This document shows positions 54,475 through 64,000 of a stretch of 64,000 nt of DNA, piece after piece. The notes under the pieces were generated by a model. It ran no database searches. It saw only the letters and a list, made by a program, of their open reading frames with translations, and was not told the DNA's origin. The number at the start of each line of letters is the position of its first letter. Position 1 is the first letter of the stretch. The translations under genes and the position numbers were made by a program. Source of the DNA: Sabellastarte sp. h YS-2021 (taxonomy: Eukaryota > Annelida > Polychaeta > Sabellida > Sabellidae); contig OZ024935.1 in assembly GCA_964017235.1 (NCBI GenBank), positions 8,556,001 to 8,620,000 of the forward strand, written 5' to 3'.

Positions 54475-54610
54475 ACCTTTGGCCTTGCTATAGTGACCTT
54501 CACTTTGCAAATCTTGTCTGGGCTATATCCTGTAACTGTAAGGTGTATGCAACATTATGGTGTGATCTTAATTTGACATTTGACCTTGTCATAGTGGCCA
54601 TGAATTTAAA
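54475..54610 (+). repeat. Diverged member of the TGACCTTTGACCTT repeat family
   Basis: Reads TGACCTTTGGCCTTGCTATA, GTGACCTTCACTTTG, later TTGACATTTGACCTTGTCAT. Same order of blocks as 54076-54230 but more mutated. Confidence 0.6.
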
Positions 54611-55379
54611 ATTTTGTCCCCATTTCTTGGATTCAGTAAGCAGGTGTTCCGCTCGAGCTGACCCTACAACTCAGGTCAGCTACAAAAGTCGTGTGGTCAG
54701 GGATAAAAATTCACAAAAAAGGGCAGGAAAATACTAGGTCGGTTGAACCTCCCCGACAGGACGGTACACTTACAGAATTGCAAATTTAATAAGTAAATTA
54801 AATTTTTATAAGTTGATACCCTATCCAATGGACCGGCAAGGCCCACCCATCCAGCCCCACTATCAACCTACTAGAGGTCTTCATAGCACTAGACAACAAA
54901 AAGATGCTATGATGTCATGCTGTCTGGACAGAAAGGAAGTACAAGGTAACACCTAGCGAATGCACACTCTGCGACCGGTCCTGCCAGTAGTATATACAGG
55001 ATGTCTTTTTTGGAGTTTGGTGGGATCGGTCACACCCCCAACCAACATCCATACCACATAATCCAGTGGCAGCGATCAATCGGTGGCATCCCCAACCAAC
55101 ATCCCTACCACATAATCCAGTGGCTGCGATCAATCGAACCAACCTGAAAACAAATAAGCACTCCCAACAGTCTACTCAATAACTCTTGGAAACCCTTATT
55201 ATAGTCCAGGCAACAAGCTAAATACACACAAAATAGAATATGGCTGGCTGGGGTCAAAAAGGGGTATTTTAAACTCATGTTAGGTCCTCAGTAAAAGATA
55301 TGTACCAATACAAAAAAGCAAATTTTCTTTAAAATATGTATATAATTTTTTATGTTATAGTATTGCAGCAACAAAATAA
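54611..55379. other. Intergenic with a short tandem duplication
   Basis: CCCAACCAACATCC..ACCACATAATCCAGTGGC occurs twice (about 55036-55073 and 55089-55126), a ~53-bp tandem duplication. Otherwise nothing is recognised. Confidence 0.5.
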
Positions 55380-55456
55380 CAGACTGAGTGCTCTGTCACT
55401 GAGCTATGATGTCTCATTCCACATCACTGGGAATCAAACCCAGGTCTCCCAGTCTG
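55380..55456 (-). ncRNA. Circularly permuted tRNA-like element, copy 2 (77 nt)
   Basis: On the minus strand: CAGA, anticodon stem 3' strand CTGGG, variable loop AGAC, T arm CTGGG-TTTGATT-CCCAG, 3' acceptor TGATGT, short linker GGAATGAG, 5' acceptor ACATCA, TA, D arm GCTC-AGTGACA-GAGC, A, anticodon stem 5' strand CTCAG, TCTG. Acceptor strands pair over six bases. The element ends (CTCAGTCTG and CAGACTGGG) pair over nine bases, including one G.U. Length equals a tRNA. It shares the arrangement, not just the boxes, with copy 1. Confidence 0.7.
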
Positions 55457-55489
55457 AGCGGACAGTAAATATTTTGTTACAAGAATGAA

Positions 55490-55594
55490 CAGCCCTAGCG
55501 AACTGTATGTTCTCGTTTCATCTGCCCTTCCAACTACCCGTCGTGATATGACCTGTACAGTGTTGAAAGTGACATAAAACCTCAAATAAATAAA
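55490..55594 (+). repeat. SINE 3' half
   Basis: GAACTGTATGTTCTCGTTTC, CCGTCGTGATATGACCTGTA, TTGAAAGTGACATAAAACC and AAATAAATAAATAA match the 3' half of 26609-26843. The tRNA-like head is absent. Confidence 0.8.
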
Positions 55595-55941
55595 TAAGTT
55601 ATAAGAATGAAAAAAAAAAAAATCTGATATGACTTTAAAAAATATTTTGCCTTTGAGCAATATGTCTCAAATAATGGATAATTTTTTTACTGATTGTACT
55701 GGTATTTAAAGCATCTGAGGACATTTTTATAAACTAAATACTCACTGACTGTATAACAAAATTATAACATAATAAATATTGAAATATTAAGGTAGCCAGG
55801 GTCTTTTTATTTATTTATTTTTTTTTTTTTGGTCTTCTTCAACATCAGTGACAAGGTAGACTTTTATAAATGGAAAATAAAGGAGCCAGAGGGTTTTATT
55901 CAAATTTTATTACTTTAAGGACGACATATAGAGCTGCATTA

Positions 55942-56930
55942 CATGGGTTAGCATGAAGTGGGTCGATTTTTCAAATGCTTTTAGTGCTGTGTAAAAAGTA
56001 AAATGGCCAGAAGCATTATGTTTGGCAGACATACAGAAGAAAGTAATAGCAGCAACAAAATGCAAAAATTGGCTCATAACTTTTTCCCACAAATGTAAAT
56101 TAGTACTAGGGCAGGGTCGGTAGCATATTTTTCATTTCGGTATCTCGCCAGTGTAAAACCGCACTGATTCCGGGATACCGAAAGAAGAAATTTTGTTCTA
56201 GTATATACCCAATCAAATAAGCCCACCAACTGGAAGTTGAATTTGTGAAAGGAAAACATTACAGTTCTGATAGAAATCACTATAAAAATGCTAAAATATA
56301 TAAAAAATATGGGATAAAAGTTTGTAATTTCTTCAAATTTGAGGTTTGTTCCTAATACTTTACGTTTTCTTACAATGTTATACACTGACAATCAAAATGC
56401 CGGCTGTAAAGTGTCACCACGGTGTTGAAGTGAATTGGTCTCGATACCGAGATACCGGTGTTACCGACCCTGCCCTAATTAGTACAAAATCATTGAAAAA
56501 TATCTGTGCCAAACATTCATGAAGTGGGTCAATTTTTCAGTCAAAAATACCTTTCCAATATTCATATTTTGACCAAATCAATGTGTTTCTTGGATTTATA
56601 ATACTTAAAAGTTCACAAAAAATGTTTGCCAGAAAGAAAATGGCAATAAATCCATGATAAATAGATCTGGTTTGTGAATATGCCATGGTGTAATTGCAGT
56701 CAGGATTTCCCCTCATATAAGAAGGGTAATAAATTTATTTTTAATAATTTAAATTATTAAATTTAACAGACATCAAAACATCACAATCTGATCTTTTATA
56801 ATTTAGTATATGTACTGTAAAACTTTTCCAAAAATTTCATGATACAGGAATACAGCAAACTTTTATTTTGGTAGAATTTCTTGAAAAATTGACCCACTTC
56901 ATGAATCGACCCACTTCATGCTAACCCATG
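55942..56930. mobile_element. Tc1/mariner-like MITE, split by a hAT-type MITE
   Basis: CATGGGTTAGCATGAAGTGG at 55942 has its reverse complement ending at 56930, and both ends are next to TA, the mariner-type target dinucleotide. The right end repeats the inner CATGAAGTGGGTC block. The 989 bp include a nested 371-bp element plus its 8-bp duplication, leaving a ~610-bp non-coding MITE. Confidence 0.75.
56099..56485. mobile_element. hAT-type MITE with 8-bp target duplication
   Basis: Perfect 16-bp terminal inverted repeats TAGGGCAGGGTCGGTA (56107-56122) and its complement (56462-56477) are flanked by ATTAGTAC on both sides (56099-56106 and 56478-56485). 371 bp, non-coding; the minus-strand ORF crossing it is not a gene. 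It is nested in the mariner-like MITE, so it is the younger insertion. Confidence 0.93.
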
Positions 56931-57296
56931 TAATATTTACAATTTAAGGTAACCATAAAATCGATGTATCCCCCCAAATTCTCATCCCTATAGTTTAAAA
57001 CAAAGTACAATGAAGTAAAAACAATTCCAAAGAAATAGTACGGTAGTTATTCAGGGGTGGCCATAATCCGGCAATGGCGAACAGGTGTACCATTGTAAAA
57101 CATGTAAGCACCCCTGACAGGCTGTTGGAGTTTCAGATACCCCTATTATCGCCCATTTCACATGATAAATACACTAAAAATAAAACATGGCAGCTGTCAT
57201 AAACTGCATCAAAATAAGTATTATGCATCAATTGATAATTATTATATAAATATTTTCGAATAACTCTGCTGTATATAACAGGACAAGAATTTATCC
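56931..57296. other. Intergenic, nothing recognised
   Basis: AT-rich, no feature seen. Confidence 0.4.
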
Positions 57297-57662
57297 TCAT
57301 TTGTTTATATTAGTTACTGTGTTTGGTTCAAAGGTCACATCGATAACGGCGCCACCTGGATTCGGGTACACGCTACTATTAGTACGCCGGAACGCCATTA
57401 ATAATGGTTTTCTTTCCTGCCCATTCTGCTTTTGGGTTTCTCCAGGTTTCCCTGTTTTCCCATGATTCAACTCTTGATTCAAATTAGAGTCAACACTAAA
57501 ATCACTGTCCCTAATGACCATGGCTGTGGAAGGGGACGTAAAGCACCAACTTTGACTAATTTGATAGAAGTTGGAGTCAGTAGTTAATTGGAGCTTCCAA
57601 CTGGAATCCCATGGCCCAGCACCAGTGAGTGGGACATCAGTGTTTACTTGGGATTGTTGCAA
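57297..57662 (-). CDS. Unrecognised ORF, 121 aa
   Basis: Contains QNGQERKPLLMAFRRTNSSV and ends NPGGAVIDVTF. The last part is shared, inverted, with 52440-52495. No conserved domain is recognised. More balanced base composition than the flanks suggests coding or mobile origin. The upstream ATG in ATGGCGACACTC is in another frame. It may be the tail of a dispersed element. Confidence 0.35.
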   Translation of the reverse strand: MQQSQVNTDVPLTGAGPWDSSWKLQLTTDSNFYQISQSWCFTSPSTAMVIRDSDFSVDSNLNQELNHGKTGKPGETQKQNGQERKPLLMAFRRTNSSVYPNPGGAVIDVTFEPNTVTNINK

Positions 57663-58293
57663 TCCGATTGAGTGTCGCCATCTTCAATATTTATTCTTCA
57701 AAGTGCTAAAAATATTATAAGCTTATTAATGCCCTCAATACTTCTTACTTATTACCCATACAGTCCCCAAAGAATCAGGCGGAACCTGTAATATGTTCTA
57801 CAATTATTTATAATTGATAATGAAGACTTAAATAAGGATATTTTGTCAGTTTGTTACTTATTCTGATCTTGTATTTGTCTTTCACTCGTGTGTAAAAATA
57901 TGTCTGCGATATGTATCTTAGAATTGCATTTATAGAAAATTATTTCAGAACTTATAACATACTAAATGTGGAGTTACAAGGAAAACCATGTAATGTGTAC
58001 ATTATATAACTTGATGGTGCTGCTAGAAAAACATATGATTATCATAAAACTTACCATGTATTGGGTGGGGTGATGCAGAGAAAACAGTGTATAAGATTGC
58101 AAAGGACAGATCAGTGTTACCATGTTAGATTGGATGTCACATGGAAACGTTCAGGTCATATTGCAAGAACTAAGATTATGCCAAATAGTGCTAATTCAAA
58201 ATTGCCTGATACATGATTTATGTAGTAACATATATTTCTACCTTCTCAGTGGAATTGGCTGAAGATCCAAAGTATCTGACCCCCTAAGGTACA
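57663..58293. other. Intergenic, nothing recognised
   Basis: AT-rich, no feature seen. Confidence 0.35.
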
Positions 58294-58368
58294 TTTTTGC
58301 TCCAGCAAAAATATGCCCTGGCTTGCCCCCTGGGCATCAGATTATTGATTTTTTGGGTAAAAAATCAA
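58294..58368. repeat. Two adjacent perfect hairpins
   Basis: TTTTTGCT-CC-AGCAAAAA (58294-58311) and TTGATTTTTT-GGGT-AAAAAATCAA (58345-58368) lie 33 bases apart with no mismatch in either stem. A third short stem, CTCTCCT/AGGAGAG, follows near 58525-58545. Confidence 0.8.
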
Positions 58369-58942
58369 TACCCTTGTTTGTGGGTTGCATTGGAGTTCAT
58401 TAATGTTGTATTTATTGTATATATTGGCATGTTATTATTGCCTGTATTTAGCATACATGCAGGTGTGTACCAAATGAGCAGTTGCTATGGTGATCTAGAC
58501 TCGAATTCACTCAGTCCAATAGCTCTCCTTCTGACTTAGGAGAGTTAGGAGATGGTCAAGCTCACCAATCATATGTCTGATCGTCAGATTTTATTAATTA
58601 CATTATTCATGTGTGTTGCCATATTGTAATAAAAAGTCACACAGTAATGCAGAAATAATTTATTACCATATACATATTGTTGTTTTTATTTTAATAAATA
58701 ATAAATTAAGAAATATTTTATTAATTATTATTTTTATTGTGATAATAAATTATACATTCAAATTGTGTGAGTTTTTACTGTGTTGTGTTATGATTTGATA
58801 ACTACAACAAATTATATATGATACTCATGGAGTCCAACATCTGATGGGGAGACAGGGCCAAACACTTTATCTAGTTTGGACTTAAATTCTTCATCCATAT
58901 TGGTGGCAAATGTTTCTGTCTCAATCTCACTGTCCTTGGATA

Positions 58943-59385
58943 TTATGTGTGGTTCATTTTTTCCAAATCATTAGCTGCAGCTTCTACTACGGCCAGCCAG
59001 CCTAGTTTAGGGTTTTGGTTGACATGGGCATACCTAGGTTTGGTCTCCAGTTGATCTCTAAGTCTGGGATAATATTTATCCACCAATTTATCTACGTTAG
59101 GTTTCTTGACCTCCGTTGTAACTTTGGAATTTTGGACCTTGGTTATGGTTTCACATTTGATTTTGGTCATTGATTCTTGTACAATCTTGTTGATGTCAGA
59201 CTCTTTCTCAATCTTGGTTTGACTGAGATATGGGTTGGAACATATGTGGGCTCAAATTTTCGTGTCTTGGGTGTTGGGGTAATTATACTATTCGTAGTTT
59301 GTATAAATACTTCTGGTGTTTCAAAGGAAATAAGTTTAAAGTCATTGATGAGGTCTTGAACATCCCCTGGTGGTAAGATAATCAA
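58943..59385 (-). CDS. Two overlapping unrecognised ORFs (72 and 75 aa)
   Basis: The first (59167-59385) starts MIILPPGDVQDLINDFKLIS and the second (58943-59170) reads VKKPNVDKLVDKYYPRLRDQ, then HVNQNPKLGWLAVVEAAAND. Both have coding-like composition and lie in different frames, suggesting one damaged gene. Coding-like text continues below the second stop to about 58840 (FATNMDEEFKSKLDKVFGPV). No domain is recognised. They lie just upstream of, and antisense to, the second YR fossil. Confidence 0.4.
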
Positions 59386-59689
59386 GGAATCGATGTTTTG
59401 CGGGTTGGCATTGAGGTGCCAACCTTAATCATTCCTTCACCCCTAAATTTTGAAACACTCCTATAATATAAATGGGTTTACTGGCCACATGGCCGTTTCT
59501 GATTGAATAAAAGTTTGACCCTTGCTTTGGTCAAAGGGAGAATGGCCAGATTTGAACTGACAGTTGACGAGACAAGACCTGTATTTAGAATTTTACAAGA
59601 TATTTATTTGTTTTCAATTCATTTAATTTATTTTATTCATTTATTCTTGCTCATTCAAGGAAATGTTTAGAGTGTTTGCTGAAAGATTG

Positions 59690-62600
59690 AATGATGGCAG
59701 CAAAACACAGCACTTCAGGTAACTCTTACAATTTGCGTCGGAAAGTTGAGATTCCTATAGAAGTCCAGTTAAATAATGACAATGCTTTTCTGAATGAATT
59801 GCCTCTCAACCAGAACCGGGTCAGAGTTAAAAATCTAGGTCTGATACTGAATCTGATACTAGTATTGATTTGGAAATCGGTACTCTGTTGTCACAGGAAA
59901 GCGAAGATTCTGCTGCAAAATCGCCTATGCATGTTTACAAGAAAAATTTCAAAAAATCAGACAGACTTTCACGTTTCAAAAATTCAAGAACTAGGGTGGA
60001 TACGGTTGGAAGCCAGATGGACCAGACATTGATTAATGAATGGATACTTACGATTAAGCGATTAACTACTATTGAAAAAAGTTCGGCTTCTGCTGTTCGG
60101 CCTACGGCCAAAAAAGTTGCTTTTTCTAGGGGATCTGCTAGTTCAAGTCTCAATGGAATTTTTACTGAGGGTGATTCGGTCAAAAAATTACCAGAATAAC
60201 ATATCTTGAGACATGAAAGGTCCATTCAGGACCAAGTTGAAGCTAGGATCAGACAACCGAGAAAGAGTTAAATGGCCCCATGAGTTTGTACTGTGGAGAA
60301 GTACCAAGGATAGAATTACATATAATCAGTTGAATATCACACAGTGGGTGTCTGGCTTCTGTAGAATTCGAATTCTGAGAGATGAAAAGTGCACAAAAAA
60401 CTAAGGATCACGTTAGATTATCTGATTGCACTGCTTGATGATTCCACTAAGTTTTCATGTCAGACAGCCAAGGCTAGCCATGCTGTACTCCTATGCCATA
60501 TGGAGCAAGGGGAGGTGACTGGTTGGTTGGATACGGAAAAAATTGACTGGATCAGACGTGCTAATGCTTAAAGACATGTGGTACCCAGTCAGGTACAAAA
60601 TATCTCACAAAAATTTCGAAAAAGTCAGTCTGGTCAGAATCAAATGCCCTGTGTGTATTATAATGACAATTCATGCAATTTTCAAAAACATCATGAGACA
60701 AAAGGGGTATTCTATCGACATATATGTAGCAAATGTTTTGCCCAGGATTGTGAGATCAGTGTTCATAGTGCCTTGGATTGCAAAACAAAAAATAATTAAC
60801 TCTGGGCATACTCGATAAGGCTACATGGCAGGCTGATTGTGTCCAGGAAACTAATGTAAATTATTGCTAAAATAAAAAGTTTGCTAGGTATATTTTCAAT
60901 ACTTCTTTTTGTAGAAAACCTGTATTTACGTAATGTCAAGCTTCTAGGAAGGAGTGAACTGAGTGGTTCAACATTAGCAACAGCTGTAAGCTTGTTGTGT
61001 CTGGCAAGTCTTTTACTTTTTACTTGTGGTAAGAGCTAAATTGGGCCAGAAGCTACACTTCTGGTGGGTACTCAAGCAAACGAGGTGAGCCTCTTGAGTT
61101 GTTCAAGGAGAGTGTTAAGCTGTCTTACAATACTCCACATCATGCAGTTAAGCAGGAAGCCAAATCTTGTAAAACCACCAGAAACAATCAAAATGATAAT
61201 TTCATTGTTTGTAATAAGGTTTGAACCCTTGACAGAGGAAGATTTGATATCAGATGATTCGGACATGCTTGAAAATGAAGTCCAGGCAGTGGACACTGCA
61301 ACAGGCGCAACACACATCTATGGTGTGTTTAGGTATATTAATGGACACTGAAACCAGAACCATGTCTGTTCCCCCCGAAAAATAAGAAAATATTATTCAA
61401 ACGTGCACTGACATGCAAAATAAAAAGTATTGTTCAAAAAGAGAGCTACAATCTTTGGTTGAATCTCTCCTATATGTGTCAAAATGTGTCAGACCAGCCA
61501 GGACATTCTTAAACCATATGGTTCACGTTTTAAAATCAATGGGAAGCAAATCCTCAACAAAGTTAACAGTTAAATTGTTTTAAGGACCTACAATGGTTTT
61601 CCACTGTTTTGAAACAACTTAATGGCATAGTCTATTATGAAGTTAAACCAGTTCAAGCCAAATTACATTTAAATGTTTGTTTAACAGGTTTTTGGGGTAT
61701 TTTTGATAATCAGTGTTATGCTATTCCTATACCAAAATATTTTAAAAACTACTCTATTGTACATCTGGAAATGTTAAATATAGTGGTAGTCCTTAAGATC
61801 TGGGCCACTCAGTGGTCTTGAAAAAAATTACGTGTTAAGTGTGATATCATAGCTGTGATTGACGTTTTGACCTCTGGTAAGACCAAAGAACCCATACGTG
61901 CATTGTGTGCTCGTAATATATGGTTGTTTTCTACAATATGCAAAATTTCCATTCCATTGAACACATACCAGGTAAAAGCAACATTGTAGCTGATTTGTTA
62001 TCTAGATTTAAGTTTGATGCTGCCTCATGGCATTCTCTAGACCAATATATCCCTAATTTTATATGGATTCAGACACATATCGACCTCAAAAAGTTAAATC
62101 ATGATTTATTATTGAAGATATGCCTTCTGCAGCAGTCCAGCTGACCACCAGTGCGTTTGCTCCTTTGCTTCAGACCTTCAGGTCTGCTACACCAAGAGCT
62201 CATAACAGGATGTTCACTGACTTCATGGCATTTCTGGTTGCTGCTGGATTGCTGCCATCTCAGGTAGATGTACGTATATTACTTGCTTTCATGGAGTACT
62301 TATGCCAGAACAACTTTACCCATTAAAATATTTCAAATTATTTGGCTGGTATTTGAGCTTATTGCGTCATATACAATATCCCTACCATGGCATTTAAAGA
62401 TCAAAAGATCCAAATGTTCAAATCACTAAAAATTGACAGATCACTTAGTATTAAGAATACTTCCATTCTCACAGATGCCATGATATTTGACACTTTGGAA
62501 ACCACTGCACAGCTGGAAAATCCACAGGTCTTTAACTCAATTTATCTGCCGGCATTTTTCTCAGTTTTGAGACTTTCTAAAATGTTACCTCATAGTTTTG

Positions 62601-63100
62601 CAAGTTTTGATCTTTCAAGACATTTGGCTAGAGGTGATATACTTTTTCTCTCATACTAAAGCCATTATTCTTGTAAAATGGTCAAAAACCATACAGTCTA
62701 GGGGATAAAATTATACGTATTCACATCCCAGTACTTCCTGGTTCTAGGTTATGCTCTGTTACAGCCTTGAAACGTATGCTGGCCATTGTACCTGGATCTC
62801 AAGATGACCCATTGTTTTCTATATATAAGCAAGGCAGTTGGGTTCCCCTCACTGGCAGTATAGTCACAAAGCATCTAAAACATCTTAGTTGCATCTTAAG
62901 TTGGGAACATCTTCACATTAATTTCCATACATTCAGAATGACTCCAACATGGGGTCCCCATGTATGCTATTAAACAACAAGGTACATGGAACTCAGGTTG
63001 CATATGGCGATATATTCATACACATACTAAGACTGTTTCTGATCCTCTCTTACAAACTACACCTACCCCATTGATGGGTGTTTGGGTGTATGTTTAGGTC
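59690..63100 (+). mobile_element. YR (DIRS/Ngaro-like) retrotransposon, fossil copy 2
   Basis: Gag-like region at 59.69-60.80 kb: HVYKKNFKKSDRLSRF, AVLLCHMEQGEVTGW, then a Cys/His cluster CVYYNDNSCNFQKHH..HICSKCF that resembles the zinc finger of DIRS/Ngaro-type gag. Remnants of the reverse transcriptase/RNase H region lie at about 61.4-62.0 kb (SLVESLLYVSKCVRPARTFL, HIPGKSNIVADLLSR). The tyrosine recombinase lies at 62.12-63.07 kb (FRSATPRAHNRMFTDFMAFL, FFSVLRLSKML, NFHTFR box, CIWRYIHTHTKTVSD). Order is as in copy 1. Much of the RT is missing. It is heavily broken and old. Confidence 0.75.
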
Positions 63101-64000
63101 TTATTATCACGTCTGCTTCTCATTAAGTCAAGATAGAAAATTCAGGGAAAATTCCCCCTGGGACATTTCAAGAGGGTTAGCTTATCTAAAATTCATTTAT
63201 ATCCGATATCACGAAAAAATTAACTGCCTGCTCAAGGTTAACCTCTTTGTGCTTAACAATTGTTAAATTGGGTCATTGCACTGTCAACTGTGGTTTCGAG
63301 TTTTATTATTTGCAAGCTATTATATGGTATTGTAGTTAATGTTTAGTAAAAGTAATTTTTGGAACTATATTATGGCTTCATTTTAAAAATGTTTACTATA
63401 GGAGTACACGACTGATCACCTATATGTTATTCAGATGTGAAATTTCTGTAAACATTAAAAAATTCCAGTTTGGTGCTGGGCTTACCCATAGTCACGCTTA
63501 TGGCCTATGCCTTGGCGGCTGCTGGCTCGGGCACAGTGTCTGTCAAGGGTGCAGATGAAATATATATCATATTTAAAAGTTAGTGTTGTGATTATAATTT
63601 GTGTGTCTTAAAATAAACTTTTAGTGATAAAAATCATATGTGTAATTGTATAATATAAATTAAAAACCCAATCGGGTATTTCCTGTGTTGAAATGAAAAT
63701 ATGCATTGTAGCATCAGAATTGACCCTGTGACCTTTTCACCTCCAACCTTGACTATCTCGAAAGGGAGATTGTAACTTGCTACTTGAGCTTATTCAATGA
63801 CTTTGGGTTCAATTTAGCTCTCACCAGTAATCTTCCAATGCGAGAGATTATAAAATGCTGTGTTGGGGTTGTAGTTTGCTCTTCTCACTTGGTTAGGGAT
63901 TTTTGACCTTTTGACTTCACTGCTGATTGGACCTGAAGCCCATGCCAAGGCTGGAGTAATATTATTTATTTTAAATACTGTAATTTCCACAAATGTGAGA
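63101..64000. other. Intergenic end of the window
   Basis: AT-rich with one G/C-richer patch near 63.48-63.56 kb. It may include the 3' end of the YR fossil, but no terminal repeat was identified. Confidence 0.35.

Noticed and set aside
56074-56391. 105-codon minus-strand ORF
   Set aside because: Crosses the border of the hAT-type MITE, so it is accidental.

Overview
The window looks like an AT-rich, repeat-dense piece of an invertebrate nuclear genome, most likely a marine mollusc or another lophotrochozoan. That is an inference from three things: genes split by GT/AG introns, tRNA-derived SINEs with A+B boxes ending in (AATA)n, and the mix of ISL2EU, PIF/Harbinger, Penelope-like, Jockey-like and tyrosine-recombinase elements. 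No rRNA, prokaryotic operon or CRISPR is present.

Two host genes can be read with some certainty, both on the minus strand. A cytosolic-type sulfotransferase (2289-7794) reconstructs as six exons and 308 aa with every PAPS-binding motif intact. A Golgi-type carbohydrate sulfotransferase (22722-25493) gives its C-terminal three exons. The rest is mobile DNA in various states of decay.

Layout: 1-880, relic gag piece of a YR (DIRS/Ngaro-like) retrotransposon. 1.85-2.0 kb, minisatellite. 2.3-7.8 kb, sulfotransferase gene with a SINE just downstream, a CR1-like LINE tail in intron 1 and a decayed duplicate of exon 3 in intron 4. 8.8-9.6 kb, unrecognised ORFs and a LINE 3' end. 10.3-18.2 kb, an ISL2EU DNA transposon (THAP-DDE transposase facing a SWIM-YqaJ exonuclease gene), with an apparently intact Penelope-like element (PLE) inserted in the transposase intron. 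18.3-20.1 kb, a second PLE relic. Each PLE locus carries a hammerhead ribozyme upstream of, and antisense to, the PLE ORF. 22.7-25.5 kb, carbohydrate sulfotransferase. 26.6-27.3 kb, SINE plus LINE tail. 29.8-30.0 kb, isolated GC-rich island. 30.3-34.0 kb, first YR retrotransposon fossil. 38.0-40.9 kb, dead Harbinger transposase with a nested SINE and a MADF companion ORF. 42.74-47.80 kb, a structurally complete Jockey-type LINE with two intact ORFs and a 27-bp perfect target-site duplication. 48.3-57.7 kb, a crowd of MITEs, SINEs, palindromic repeats and two tRNA-like sequences whose halves are in swapped order. 58.9-63.1 kb, unrecognised ORFs and a second YR retrotransposon fossil.

The most unusual signals are: (i) the two tRNA-like elements in circularly permuted order (53870-53956 and 55380-55456); (ii) the two hammerhead ribozymes tied to the PLE family (10662-10740 and 20011-20090); (iii) the nested PLE-in-ISL2EU arrangement; and (iv) an array of eight consensus 5' splice-site heptamers in the Jockey LINE 3' UTR.
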